The position numbers were made by a program, and so were the translations under genes. The notes below the pieces were generated by a model. The model was given only the letters and a program-made list of their open reading frames with translations, was not told the origin of the DNA and made no database searches. Shown here in pieces: positions 24,687 to 33,614 of a stretch of 47,677 bases of DNA. Within the stretch, counting starts at the first letter, position 1; each line of letters begins with the position of its first letter. The DNA is from Oscillospiraceae bacterium (GTDB lineage: Bacteria; Bacillota; Clostridia; Oscillospirales; Oscillospiraceae), in contig JAFSAP010000003.1 in assembly GCA_017440925.1 (NCBI GenBank), positions 1 to 47,677 of the forward strand, written 5' to 3'.

Positions 24687-25241
24687 ATGGAAGATAACAA
24701 GATCCTTGAATTGTTCTTCGCCAGAAATGAAGATGCCATCCGCCATACAGACGAAGCCTATGGCCGGCGACTTTATGCCATGGCGAACAATATTCTGAAA
24801 AACGGCCAGGATGCCGAAGAAAGTGTAAGTGATACCTATCTGCGGGCCTGGGACACCATTCCTCCCCAGAAGCCAAAGCACTTTTTCGCCTACCTTGCAA
24901 AAATCTGCAGGCATTTTGCCCTGGATAAGCTGGACTGGATCCTGGCGGCAAAGCGGCATGCGGAGGTGGTCAGTCTGACCCAGGAAATGGAAAGCTGCAT
25001 CCCCGATGGCGGCCAGAGCCGGCAGCTGGAGGACAGGGAACTGGGACGGATCCTGGATGCGTTTTTGCGGACGCTGACACCGGAAAACCGGATGGTTTTT
25101 CTGCGGCGGTACTGGTATGTGGATACCATCGCCCAGATCGCCCAGCGGTATGGGATCAGCGAAAGCGCCGTGCAGATGCGGCTGATCCGGACGAGAACAA
25201 AGCTGGCAGAATATCTGGCAAGGGAGGGAATTCAGGTATGA
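24687..25241 (+). CDS. ECF-type RNA polymerase sigma factor (module 2)
   Basis: The 184-residue product is a second ECF sigma with the same layout and length as that at 14901. Region 2: LYAMANNILKNGQDAEESVSDTYLRAWDTIPP...FFAYLAKICRHFALDKLDW (about 30-85). Region 4: LTPENRMVFLRRYWYVDTIAQIAQRYGISESAVQMRLIRTRTKLAEYL (about 132-178). The shared RYWYVD and ESVSDTYL(R/S)AW words show common descent. GGGGTGA is the ribosome site. The TGA overlaps the ATG of the partner gene by ATGA. An ECF-like promoter precedes it, consistent with autoregulation. Signal unknown. Confidence 0.92.
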   Translation: MEDNKILELFFARNEDAIRHTDEAYGRRLYAMANNILKNGQDAEESVSDTYLRAWDTIPPQKPKHFFAYLAKICRHFALDKLDWILAAKRHAEVVSLTQEMESCIPDGGQSRQLEDRELGRILDAFLRTLTPENRMVFLRRYWYVDTIAQIAQRYGISESAVQMRLIRTRTKLAEYLAREGIQV

Positions 25242-27436
25242 ACGGTAAAGACATTTTTCTTGGACTGAAATATATCGGGGAAGATTTGATCGATGAGGCG
25301 GAAACGGGCCGGTTCCCGGAGCGGGAAAATCCGAAACCTGTTATGAAACAGAGGATTCGAAGGCCCCTGCTGGTGGCGGCGGTCATCGCCATGATGCTTT
25401 TGCTGGTGGGCTGTGCTGTGGTTTATCTGCTGAGCATGCAGCAGATCAAGCTGGGGGATCAGACCGTCATGCGGGATGTTTTTGAATATGATCCCACTAC
25501 CGGTGAAGCCCTTGCTTATGTGGGGCAGGAAGCTTATACCCAGCAGGTGCTGACCCTGGCGGGTATGGGAGAAACACCAGCTTCCCAGGCGGCACGGGAA
25601 TGGTATGCATTCTGTGAAAGCTATGATCCCGACGGGGCGATCCACAAGTCGGTTTGGGGCAGTATGCCGGAATTTCCGGAAGAATACGGCGGCTATGGCC
25701 TTTATACCCAGGAAATGAAAGACAAACTGGATGAAATCCTCAAAAAAAATGACTTGAAGCTACGGGGTGAAAAGGTGGCGTTTCAGACCAGCAAGCTACT
25801 GTTCCGGGCGCTGGGTATGGAGAATGTGCTGAACCCCGGCAGCGATGCAAAAATGAAGATCGACCATGCTGCCTATTATAAAAACGGCAATCTGGATGTG
25901 TATTTTGATATCACGATCCCCGGCGAAAACGGTGGGGAGGGGGAACAGTCAAAGGGGTACCTGTACTACCGTCCCAAGGACTGCTTCATCCCGGATACAG
26001 TGGTGCTGACGGATGTGGCTTGGGAGGAATGGAATTACACCACCGCCTCCGGCCACAATGTTCTGATTCTTTATTCGGAAGCCTCCAGCGTAGCCTGGAT
26101 CTTCTGCGATATGCCGAACTGTACAGCCTCCCTGCGGGTGGACACCATTCAAAGAATGGCGGCGGAAAAGGGCAGCAATATGCAGGTGACCAAATTTGAT
26201 GTGGTGACCAAGCGGCATCTGGAACAGGTGGCGGAAGCGGTGAACTTCTCCCTGGAACCGGAACTGGTGGATGGCTGGGAAAATCTGCCCGACAATGCAG
26301 TTCCTGCCGGGCAGGAGATCAATGGCTATACCATTGATCCGGTTTCAGCGTTTACCGATGGTTACGGCTACCGGATCATTCTGCGCATTACGGCGCCCGA
26401 AGGGGTGGCACTGACCGACCCGGATGATTATAGCACCTGCACAGAAGCGGGCGCGGGTGTCTACGGTTACTGCACGGAAGATGGGGACGGCAAACTGAAC
26501 ACCTGTCACTATATCCTTTCAGAATCCATTCAAAAGCGTGACTGTCCGGATGACGGCACGTATCCCTTCCCGGAGGGGAATGTGATCCCGGTCTACTGGG
26601 AAGACCTGTATTCCAGCCGTTATGACTTTGAAAATCAGCGGTTTGTCACCACACTGCTGACAGAGGGAACCTGGAAGTTCAATATTTCCCTGGATACTGC
26701 GGACACCCGGCAGATCGAATTGCTGACTGCTCCCATCACGGCAAAGGGCTGCACTGGATGGAAGCTGGACGGTACCGACGTGCTGAAGGATCTGGAAGTG
26801 ACTTCGGTCAAGCTTCGTCCTCTGGGCATTGAAGTGACCAGTGAAAATGACAGTGCCGACTTTCTGTGCTTTACCGGACAGTTCTCCCACATCGTCATGA
26901 AGGATGGTTCCTGGATGGAATTTACCAGCTGGGAATTTGACCAGCCCATCGATCTGGATCAGGTTGCCTATGTGCAGCTGGCAGATAAGACCATATTGCC
27001 CATGCCCGGTGTGGAAGCACAGACGGTAGAACTGCTTTCCGAGATGGTACAGGCCCAGTGGGATGCAGCCTATGTGCCGCTTCCTGTTTTTGATGACGGT
27101 ATTGAATTGCTCAGTGAACCCATTACCATGAAGCATCTGGGTGGCTATGTTACAGACGATACCGGCGACAGGGAGCCGCTGTATGAATATCTGAATATCA
27201 CTTCCATCATTCTGCATCCCAAGGGCCTTGCCATTGTAGGACCGGCGGCCTTTGATTCCCCGGATACCCAGGCAACTGTGACCATGAAAGATGGCAGTGA
27301 AATTCTTCTGACCGGTATGGGCAGCGGCCCTTACTGCGATGAACCCCTGAGCCAGCTGGAGGCGGAATCCACCATCGATCTTTCTGCGGTGGAAGAAATC
27401 CTCCTTCCAGACGGAACCAAACTTCCTATGCCGTAA
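25238..27436 (+). CDS. Putative anti-sigma factor with large extracytoplasmic sensor (module 2)
   Basis: The 732-residue product begins in the ATGA overlap with its sigma gene (AGGGAGGG upstream). Residues 1-42 are cytoplasmic (DIFLGLKYIGEDLIDEAE), 43-65 span the membrane with LVGC at 56-59, and the rest is outside. The stretch about 121-200 (EWYAFCESYD ... LYTQEMKDKLDEILKKNDLKL) matches module 1. Further on, two repeats of about 150 residues start with VTSVKLRPLGIEVTS and ITSIILHPKGLAIVG and contain MKDGS followed by beta strands, similar in style to DUF4179/DUF5643 anti-sigma outer domains. No calcium-type loops are present, unlike module 1. Anti-sigma role inferred from gene order and topology. 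Strong terminator after. Confidence 0.75.
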   Translation: MNGKDIFLGLKYIGEDLIDEAETGRFPERENPKPVMKQRIRRPLLVAAVIAMMLLLVGCAVVYLLSMQQIKLGDQTVMRDVFEYDPTTGEALAYVGQEAYTQQVLTLAGMGETPASQAAREWYAFCESYDPDGAIHKSVWGSMPEFPEEYGGYGLYTQEMKDKLDEILKKNDLKLRGEKVAFQTSKLLFRALGMENVLNPGSDAKMKIDHAAYYKNGNLDVYFDITIPGENGGEGEQSKGYLYYRPKDCFIPDTVVLTDVAWEEWNYTTASGHNVLILYSEASSVAWIFCDMPNCTASLRVDTIQRMAAEKGSNMQVTKFDVVTKRHLEQVAEAVNFSLEPELVDGWENLPDNAVPAGQEINGYTIDPVSAFTDGYGYRIILRITAPEGVALTDPDDYSTCTEAGAGVYGYCTEDGDGKLNTCHYILSESIQKRDCPDDGTYPFPEGNVIPVYWEDLYSSRYDFENQRFVTTLLTEGTWKFNISLDTADTRQIELLTAPITAKGCTGWKLDGTDVLKDLEVTSVKLRPLGIEVTSENDSADFLCFTGQFSHIVMKDGSWMEFTSWEFDQPIDLDQVAYVQLADKTILPMPGVEAQTVELLSEMVQAQWDAAYVPLPVFDDGIELLSEPITMKHLGGYVTDDTGDREPLYEYLNITSIILHPKGLAIVGPAAFDSPDTQATVTMKDGSEILLTGMGSGPYCDEPLSQLEAESTIDLSAVEEILLPDGTKLPMP

Positions 27437-27444
27437 TAAAATGT

Positions 27445-27478
27445 GCCTGCCTCCCTGTTGGGGAGGCAGGCATTTTTT
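27445..27478. terminator. Terminator, sigma module 2 / RluA gene
   Basis: GCCTGCCTCCC (27445-27455) pairs with GGGAGGCAGGC (27461-27471), then six Ts; serves the plus strand well and may serve the convergent minus-strand gene. Confidence 0.94.
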
Positions 27479-27481
27479 GTA

Positions 27482-28069
27482 TCAGTTTGCCCAGTCCGGC
27501 AGTGCTTCGAACCGTTTGCTTTCTCCCTTCCAGGGAAATGTGATGCAGCAGGAGAACAGCATGGGCTCTTTTCTGTCATCCCGGGAACCATACTTGTGGT
27601 CACCTACCAGCGGGAAGCTCCGGGAAGAAAACTGCACCCGGATCTGATGAGACCTTCCGGTGTGGAGCCGGATGCGGACAAGGCTCTCGTTTCCGGCGGA
27701 AAGGGTCTTGAATTCCAGTCGGGCTTTTTTGACGCCTTTGCGTTCTTTTTTGACCACAAAGACCTTATTTTTGCTGCTGTCCTTAAAAATAAGATCTGTC
27801 CAGTCCCCAGTTTCCGGCGGCGTACCATGCACCATGGCCACATATTCTTTTACCATCTGCCCATCCTGCACTGCTTTGCTTAAGGCGGCGGCAGCCTGCT
27901 TGGTGCGGGCATAGACCATAACGCCGCCAACATTTTTATCCAGCCGGTGGATGGGGAAGATTTCGCCGCCAAGGGCATCTTTCAGTGTGTTGGGGACTTC
28001 GCTTTCCGAATCCAGTCCCACGGGTTTGATGCAGACCGCCAGATCGCAGTCGGAATAGATGATGTCCAT
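27482..28069 (-). CDS. RluA family RNA pseudouridine synthase
   Basis: The 195-residue product contains the RluA motif FPIHRLDKNVGGVMVYART (about residues 38-56), where the Asp in HRLD is the catalytic residue that attacks the uridine C1'/C6. RIRLHTGRSHQIRVQFSSRSFPLVGDHKYG (about 132-161) is the conserved C-terminal motif. There is no S4 domain, so it is a short form that probably modifies a single site in rRNA or tRNA. GTGAGGAT precedes the ATG. It is divergent from the ABC exporter gene. Target uridine unknown. Confidence 0.92.
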   Translation of the reverse strand: MDIIYSDCDLAVCIKPVGLDSESEVPNTLKDALGGEIFPIHRLDKNVGGVMVYARTKQAAAALSKAVQDGQMVKEYVAMVHGTPPETGDWTDLIFKDSSKNKVFVVKKERKGVKKARLEFKTLSAGNESLVRIRLHTGRSHQIRVQFSSRSFPLVGDHKYGSRDDRKEPMLFSCCITFPWKGESKRFEALPDWAN

Positions 28070-28098
28070 AAGTATATCCTCACAGTAGCTTTTTTCTT

Positions 28099-28127
28099 AC
28101 TATACCACAGAATCCGGTAAAGTCCAA
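28099..28127 (-). promoter_or_regulatory. Sigma-A promoter of the RluA gene
   Basis: Minus strand: TTGGAC (28127-28122), 17 bases, TATAGT (28104-28099). Confidence 0.75.
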
Positions 28128-28144
28128 AATAATTCTCCAGCCGG

Positions 28145-28172
28145 TTGCAACATTTTGAAATTGCTGTATAAT
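28145..28172 (+). promoter_or_regulatory. Sigma-A promoter of the ABC exporter gene
   Basis: TTGCAA (28145-28150), 16 bases, TATAAT (28167-28172). An in-frame ATG at 28155 falls within it, so the ATG at 28197 is the start. Confidence 0.8.
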
Positions 28173-28196
28173 AAGGAAAAGAAACGGAGGGGTAAT

Positions 28197-29960
28197 ATGA
28201 CCACCAGGGATTTTCAGCGAAAGTCTCCTCTGATGATTTTCCTGAGCTATTTCAAAAACCATAAAAAACTCTTTGCCATTGATGTCAGCTGCGCTGTAGG
28301 CATCGCGGCCATCGATCTGGCATTCCCGCTGATCACAAGAAGCGCACTGTATGATATGCTGCCCAATCAGCTGTACCGCACCTTCTTTATGATTATGGCG
28401 GCGGTGATCGGCAGCTATGTGCTTCGGTCTTTTCTGAATTACACCGTGGCTTACCTGGGACATACCTTTGGTATCCGGGTGGAGGCGGATATCCGCCGGG
28501 ATCTGTTCCGCCATATGCAGGAGCTTAGTTTTGATTTTTATGACCAGAACCGTACCGGCAAGCTTATGAGCCGCTTAACTTCTGACCTGTTTGAACTGAC
28601 GGAACTGGCCCACCATGGCCCGGAGGATCTGCTGACCTCGATTCTGACCATCTGCGGTGCCCTTATTGTCATGGGTTCCATCCGCTGGGAACTGGCCGTG
28701 ATCGTGGCGTTAACCATTCCGGTATTTTTGGTGGTGGTCATGACCATGCGCAAGCGTATGAGCATGGCCTCCAAGGCCGCCAAGGAAAAGGTGGCCCACA
28801 TCAACCAGGAGATCGAAAGCAGCCTTTCCGGCTTCCGCACCTCCAAGGCCTTTGCCAATGAAGCGGTGGAAGCGGCCCGGTTTGATGCGGCCAATGACCA
28901 GTTCAAAACCTCCAAGCGGAATTTCCACAAGGCCATGGGACAGTTTCACAGCAGTGTGGAATTTTTCCTCTGCAGCCTCAATGTCATCGTCATCGGTGTA
29001 GGCGGCTACTATGTGATGCAGGGGGAAATGGACTACCGGGATCTTGTCACCTTTAACCTGTACATCGCTTCCTTTGTCAGTCCCATGCGAAAACTTTCCA
29101 GCTTTTCTGAGATGTTTGCCAACGGCTTTGCCGGACTGAACCGGTTTGTGGAGGTCATGCGCACCGAGCCCACCATCCAGGATGCCCCGGATGCCAAAGT
29201 GCTGGAAAGTGTAGCCGGTGAGATCACCGTGGACAAGGTTTCCTTTGCCTATGACGGGGATCTGGATGTGCTGCACGATGTGAGCCTAAGGGTGGCGCCC
29301 GGAGAAACAGTGGCCATCGTCGGCCCCTCCGGTGGCGGCAAGACCACCCTGTGCCAGCTGATCCCCCGGTTCTATGACGTGACCACCGGTTCCATTTCCC
29401 TGGACGGCGTGGACATCCGGAAAATTGCCCAGAAGAGTATCCATGAAAATATCGGTATTGTTCAGCAGGATGTATTCCTCTTTGCCGATACCATCCTGGA
29501 AAATATCCGCTACGGCAAACCCGGTGCCACCATGGAGGAAGTCATCGAAGCAGCCCAAAAAGCGGAGATTTATGACGATATCCAGGCTATGCCCCAGGGC
29601 TTCAATACTTATGTGGGTGAACGGGGAACCTTGCTTTCCGGCGGTCAGAAGCAGCGGGTCGCCATTGCCCGGATCTTTTTGAAAAATCCCCCGGTGCTGA
29701 TCCTGGACGAAGCGACTTCCGCATTGGATTCCGTGACGGAAGCCAAGATCCAGCGTGCTTTTGACAATCTGGCCGTGGGCCGCACCACGCTGATCATTGC
29801 CCACCGGCTTTCCACCATCCGCAATGCAGACCGGATCATTTCCATTGCCGACGGTGTCATTACGGAATCCGGCAGCCATGCCGAACTGGTGAATACCGGA
29901 GGCATCTATTCCCAGCTCTACAAGACCCAGAATGCCCTGGCGCTGGAAGCCATGAAGTAA
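28197..29960 (+). CDS. ABC exporter, membrane domain fused to ATPase
   Basis: The 587-residue product is a half-transporter of the MsbA/LmrA/BmrA type. Residues about 15-310 hold six membrane helices; the C-terminal ATPase has Walker A GPSGGGKTT (about 376-384), Q-loop VQQDVFLFADTILENIRYG, signature LSGGQKQR (about 480-487), Walker B VLILDEATS and H-loop IIAHRLSTIRNAD. It must work as a homodimer or with a partner not in this window. The substrate (drug, lipid or peptide) is not given by sequence. GGAGGGG precedes the ATG. It is monocistronic, with a bidirectional terminator shared with argS. Confidence 0.93.
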   Translation: MTTRDFQRKSPLMIFLSYFKNHKKLFAIDVSCAVGIAAIDLAFPLITRSALYDMLPNQLYRTFFMIMAAVIGSYVLRSFLNYTVAYLGHTFGIRVEADIRRDLFRHMQELSFDFYDQNRTGKLMSRLTSDLFELTELAHHGPEDLLTSILTICGALIVMGSIRWELAVIVALTIPVFLVVVMTMRKRMSMASKAAKEKVAHINQEIESSLSGFRTSKAFANEAVEAARFDAANDQFKTSKRNFHKAMGQFHSSVEFFLCSLNVIVIGVGGYYVMQGEMDYRDLVTFNLYIASFVSPMRKLSSFSEMFANGFAGLNRFVEVMRTEPTIQDAPDAKVLESVAGEITVDKVSFAYDGDLDVLHDVSLRVAPGETVAIVGPSGGGKTTLCQLIPRFYDVTTGSISLDGVDIRKIAQKSIHENIGIVQQDVFLFADTILENIRYGKPGATMEEVIEAAQKAEIYDDIQAMPQGFNTYVGERGTLLSGGQKQRVAIARIFLKNPPVLILDEATSALDSVTEAKIQRAFDNLAVGRTTLIIAHRLSTIRNADRIISIADGVITESGSHAELVNTGGIYSQLYKTQNALALEAMK

Positions 29961-29962
29961 AG

Positions 29963-29994
29963 AAAAACCGCTGCACATGGTGCAGCGGTTTTTT
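29963..29994. terminator. Bidirectional terminator, ABC exporter / argS
   Basis: AAAAACCGCTGCAC (29963-29976) pairs with GTGCAGCGGTTTTT (29980-29993), 3-base loop ATG. Confidence 0.93.
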
Positions 29995-30002
29995 GATATA
30001 AT

Positions 30003-31754
30003 TTACATTTTTTCGGGAGCGGAGAAGCCCAGGATACCGATACAGGTTTCCAGGATTCTCTTGGCAAGACCGATCAGAGCAATGTAGCCTGCCTTCAGTT
30101 CTTCGTTTTCCTCGGTGAGGATCCGGGTCTCATGGTAGAACTTGTTGACACAGCCTGCCAGCTCGTAGATATAGGCGCAGACCAGATTAGGAGCTGCGGA
30201 CTTGAGAGCAGTCTCCATGGAGGGGCCGAACTTGGTGATGGCCAGCATCAGATCCTTGGCATAAGGATTGGCGGGAGCCTGGATGGGCAGATGCTCCCAG
30301 GCACCGTATTTGGCCAGAATGGACTTGATACGGACGATGGTGTACAGGATATAGGGGCCGGTGTTGCCTTCAAAAGCGGCAAACTTGTCCATGTCGAACA
30401 CGTAGTTCTTAGTGGGCTGGTTGGAAAGGTCGCCGTACTTCAGTGCGGCCAGAGCGATCTTTGCGGTGGTGGCCTCCACTTCGGACTCCTCCACGATCTT
30501 GTTCTCCACTACCTTAGCCCGGACAAACTCGGTCATATCGGCAATCAGCTGCTCCAGACGCATAACGCCACCGTCACGGGTCTTGAAGGGCTTTCCGTCC
30601 TTACCGTTCATGGTGCCAAAGCCCAGGTGGGTCAGAGGGAAGTCGGCAGGCACGATGCCGCCCTTCTTTGCGGCGCGGAACACCTGCTCGAAGTGCAGGG
30701 ACTGGCGGCCGTCGGTGATGTAGAACATCTCGTCTGGCTTGAAATCCTGCATACGCTGCACCATAGTGGCCAGGTCGGTGGTGGCATAGATGGCGGAGCC
30801 GTCAGACTTCACCAGAATGCAGGGAGGAACTTCCTTCTTGTCGGTTTCCTCAGCCACGGGAATGACCCAGGCACCCTCGCTCTGGACAGCCAGACCTCTG
30901 GCTTTAAAGTCCTCCACCATGGCAGGAATGAAGGGATCGGCATCGCTTTCACCCAGCCAGGATTCAAAATGAACATCCAGATTGTCATAGATCCGGGTCA
31001 TATCGGCAACGGAAAGCTTCATGATGTGCTGCCAGATGGCCCGGTAGCCGGGACGGCCGGACTGCAGCTCAAAGGTAGCAACATGGGCCTTTTCCGCGAA
31101 TGCTTCATCAACCTTCTTCTTGGCGGAAGCAGCAGGATAGATCTCTTCCAGTTCAGCCAGAGTGAAGGGAGGCTCAGCGGGGTATTCACCGGTGTAGCCG
31201 GGATCAAAGTAGCACAGGTCAGGCTGACGCTCCTGGAGCTCCGTAATGATCAGACCCATCTGCAGACCCCAGTCGCCCAGGTGGATGTCGCCGATGGTAT
31301 TGTAGCCGAAGAACTTATACAGCCGCTTGATGCTTTCGCCGATGATGGCGGAGCGCAGGTGACCGATGTGCAGAGGCTTGGCCACGTTGGGACCGCCGTA
31401 GTCTACCACGATGGTCTTGCCTTCGCCGGACTTGACAACACCGAAGTTTTCGGCAGTGCGCATTTCCTCCAGATAGTTCTGAAGGAAAGCATCGCTGAGT
31501 TTCAGATTGATAAAACCAGGCATGACGGCATCCACCATGGAATAGTCGGCGGCATCCAGCTTTTCAGCAACGTTCTTTGCAATCTGGATGGGAGCGCACT
31601 TGTACTGCTTGGCAGCGGACAGGGCGCCGTTGCACTGGTATTCGCACAGGTCGGGACGGTTGGATACGGTAACACGGCCGAAGGATGCATCATAACCGGC
31701 TTCTTCGAAAGCCTTCTGCATCTTGGCGGTGATGATATCAAGAATCTTTTCCAT
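30003..31754 (-). CDS. argS: Arginyl-tRNA synthetase
   Basis: The 583-residue product charges tRNA-Arg. The N-terminal additional domain (1-100) is followed by VVDYGGPNVAKPLHIGHLRSAIIGE with the class I HIGH motif at 129-132. PPCILVKSDGSAIYATTDLATM is the usual ArgS core, and the KMSKS region is replaced by the family's divergent KPFKTRDGG segment. The C-terminal DALR anticodon-binding domain (about 450-583) ends in SAPEKM, close to the family's usual PERM end. Its ATG overlaps the stop of the ABC-F gene by one base, so both come from one transcript. Essential housekeeping gene; call very secure. Confidence 0.97.
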   Translation of the reverse strand: MEKILDIITAKMQKAFEEAGYDASFGRVTVSNRPDLCEYQCNGALSAAKQYKCAPIQIAKNVAEKLDAADYSMVDAVMPGFINLKLSDAFLQNYLEEMRTAENFGVVKSGEGKTIVVDYGGPNVAKPLHIGHLRSAIIGESIKRLYKFFGYNTIGDIHLGDWGLQMGLIITELQERQPDLCYFDPGYTGEYPAEPPFTLAELEEIYPAASAKKKVDEAFAEKAHVATFELQSGRPGYRAIWQHIMKLSVADMTRIYDNLDVHFESWLGESDADPFIPAMVEDFKARGLAVQSEGAWVIPVAEETDKKEVPPCILVKSDGSAIYATTDLATMVQRMQDFKPDEMFYITDGRQSLHFEQVFRAAKKGGIVPADFPLTHLGFGTMNGKDGKPFKTRDGGVMRLEQLIADMTEFVRAKVVENKIVEESEVEATTAKIALAALKYGDLSNQPTKNYVFDMDKFAAFEGNTGPYILYTIVRIKSILAKYGAWEHLPIQAPANPYAKDLMLAITKFGPSMETALKSAAPNLVCAYIYELAGCVNKFYHETRILTEENEELKAGYIALIGLAKRILETCIGILGFSAPEKM

Positions 31755-33364
31755 TACTTACCGGCTTCCTTTCTTTCGGCCATCCATGCCAGGTAATCAT
31801 CGTAAGTGCCGTACTTGTCGATGATGGTACCGTCGGGCTGGAAGGCGATGACGCGGTTACAGGTGGAGGTCAGCATTTCATGGTCATGGGAGGCCAGCAG
31901 AACAACGCCCTGGAAAGCTTCCAGACCCTTGTTGACAGCCTGGATGGATTCCATGTCCAGGTGGTTGGTGGGCTGGTCCAGCAGAACCACGTTGGCGCCG
32001 GACAGCATCATCTTGCTCAGCATGCAGCGAACCTTTTCGCCACCAGACAGAACGTCAACGGGCTTGAAGACATCCTCGTTGCTAAACAGCATACGTCCCA
32101 GGAAACCACGGAGGTACACATCGTCCTTCTTCAGGGAATACTGACGCAGCCAGTCTACCAGTTCCATCTTGTTGCCTTCAAAGTACTCAGTGTTGTCCTT
32201 GGGCAGATAGCTGCGGATAGTGGAAACGCCCCACTTGATGGAGCCTTCATCGGGTTCCAGCTCGCCCATCAGTACCTTAAAGAGGGCAGTCTGTGCCAGC
32301 TCGTTTTCGCCGACGAAAGCAATTTTGTCGGTACGGTTAACGGAAAAGTAAACCTTGTCCAGCAGCTTGACACCGTCTACAGTGACGGAAATATCCTTGA
32401 CGGTCAGAACATCCTTGCCCAGTTCCCGCTCGGGCATGAAGCCAACGAAGGGATAGCGGCGGGTGGAGCAGGGCATTTCTTCAACGGTCAGCTTGTCCAG
32501 CAGCTTCCGGCGGGCAGTTGCCTGCTTGGCCTTGGACTTGTTGGCGGAGAAACGCTGAATGAACAGCTGCAGCTCTTCGATCTTTTCCTGGTTCTTCTTA
32601 TTCTTGTTGCGCAGAACAGCCTGGACCATCTGGGAGGATTCGTACCAGAAGTCGTAGTTACCGACGTACATCTTGATCTTGCCGTAGTCGATATCCACGG
32701 TGTGGGTGCAGACGGTGTTCAGGAAGTGGCGGTCGTGGGAGACAGCGATGACCATGCCGGGGAATTCCAGCAGGAAGTCTTCCAGCCAGTTGATGGCTTC
32801 GATGTCCAGGTTGTTGGTAGGTTCGTCCAGCATGATAATGTCGGGATTGCCGAACAGTGCCTGGGCCAGCAATACCTTAACCTTCAGACGGGGGTCGGTA
32901 TCGCCCATCATGTCGTAGTGCATATCGGTGCCAATGCCCAGACCCTGCAGCAGACGGGAAGCGTCGGACTCGGCTTCCCAGCCGTCCATATCGGCAAATT
33001 CTGCCTCCAGCTCTGCAGCGCGGATGCCGTCCTCGTCGGAGAAATCTTCCTTTTCATAGATGGCATTCTTTTCCTGCATGACATCATACAGGCGCTGATT
33101 GCCCATGATGACGGTGTCCAGAATGGTGTAATCGTCGTAGGCGTTCTGGTTCTGCTTCAGAACGGAGACACGCTTGTCTGCATCAATGACAATATTACCG
33201 GTGGTGGAGTCCAGGTCACCGGTGAGGATCCGCAGGAAGGTGGACTTGCCGGCGCCGTTGGCACCAATGATACCGTAGCAGTTGCCGGGCAGGAACTGCA
33301 GGTCAACATGCTGGAACAGCCACTGGCCGCCAAACTGCATACCGAGATTGGATACTGTGATCAT
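31754..33364 (-). CDS. ABC-F family ATPase (YkpA/YbiT-like)
   Basis: The 536-residue product has two ABC ATPase domains and no membrane part, joined by a charged helical linker (RNKNKKNQEKIEELQLFIQRFSANKSKAKQATARRKLLDKL, about 250-300), the ABC-F layout. ABC-F proteins bind the ribosomal E-site and ease stalled translation; a few give antibiotic resistance. Walker A of domain 1 is intact (GANGAGKST, 34-42). Domain 1's signature is replaced by DTDPRLKVKVL, and domain 2's Walker A reads GENELAQTAL, without the Lys; the domain 2 signature LSGGEKVR is intact. So one composite ATP site looks canonical and the other degenerate, a trait of this subgroup. Cotranscribed with argS. AAGGAG fixes the start. 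Confidence 0.92.
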   Translation of the reverse strand: MITVSNLGMQFGGQWLFQHVDLQFLPGNCYGIIGANGAGKSTFLRILTGDLDSTTGNIVIDADKRVSVLKQNQNAYDDYTILDTVIMGNQRLYDVMQEKNAIYEKEDFSDEDGIRAAELEAEFADMDGWEAESDASRLLQGLGIGTDMHYDMMGDTDPRLKVKVLLAQALFGNPDIIMLDEPTNNLDIEAINWLEDFLLEFPGMVIAVSHDRHFLNTVCTHTVDIDYGKIKMYVGNYDFWYESSQMVQAVLRNKNKKNQEKIEELQLFIQRFSANKSKAKQATARRKLLDKLTVEEMPCSTRRYPFVGFMPERELGKDVLTVKDISVTVDGVKLLDKVYFSVNRTDKIAFVGENELAQTALFKVLMGELEPDEGSIKWGVSTIRSYLPKDNTEYFEGNKMELVDWLRQYSLKKDDVYLRGFLGRMLFSNEDVFKPVDVLSGGEKVRCMLSKMMLSGANVVLLDQPTNHLDMESIQAVNKGLEAFQGVVLLASHDHEMLTSTCNRVIAFQPDGTIIDKYGTYDDYLAWMAERKEAGK

Positions 33365-33407
33365 TTCAAACTCCTTATATATACATTTTATTTTTCAACT
33401 AACCGGG

Positions 33408-33421
33408 GTGCCCGCGGGCAC
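33408..33421. repeat. 14-bp GC-rich palindrome in the ABC-F leader
   Basis: GTGCCCGCGGGCAC is self-complementary and lies between the promoter and start of the ABC-F gene. It could fold as a small hairpin (5-bp stem, CGCG loop) but no T-run follows. Confidence 0.6.
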
Positions 33422-33437
33422 ATACTCATACAGTATA

Positions 33438-33465
33438 ATCATAACACAAAATCATAAATAATCAA
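33438..33465 (-). promoter_or_regulatory. Probable promoter of the ABC-F / argS operon
   Basis: Minus strand: TTGATT (33465-33460), 16 bases, TATGAT (33443-33438). An alternative -10 TATACT lies just downstream. Confidence 0.55.
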
Positions 33466-33585
33466 TGGAGGAATGTGATTTTGTTACGGAAATAATCCGG
33501 AGAATATGGTATGAATATATCAACAAAATCCACAAAACCAATGGCTATCAAATGTTAAGAAAACGAGAACATTTTGAAAAAGGGG

Positions 33586-33613
33586 TTGCATTTTCCATTG
33601 GGCGCGCTATAAT
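33586..33613 (+). promoter_or_regulatory. Sigma-A promoter of htpG
   Basis: TTGCAT (33586-33591), 16 bases, TATAAT (33608-33613), abutting the CIRCE operator. Confidence 0.85.
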
Positions 33614-33614
33614 A

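Noticed and set aside
31880-33457. Plus-strand frame of 525 codons opposite the ABC-F gene (and a similar 554-codon frame opposite argS at 30132-31796)
   Set aside because: Antisense to conserved genes and crossing their promoter; composition typical of shadow frames.
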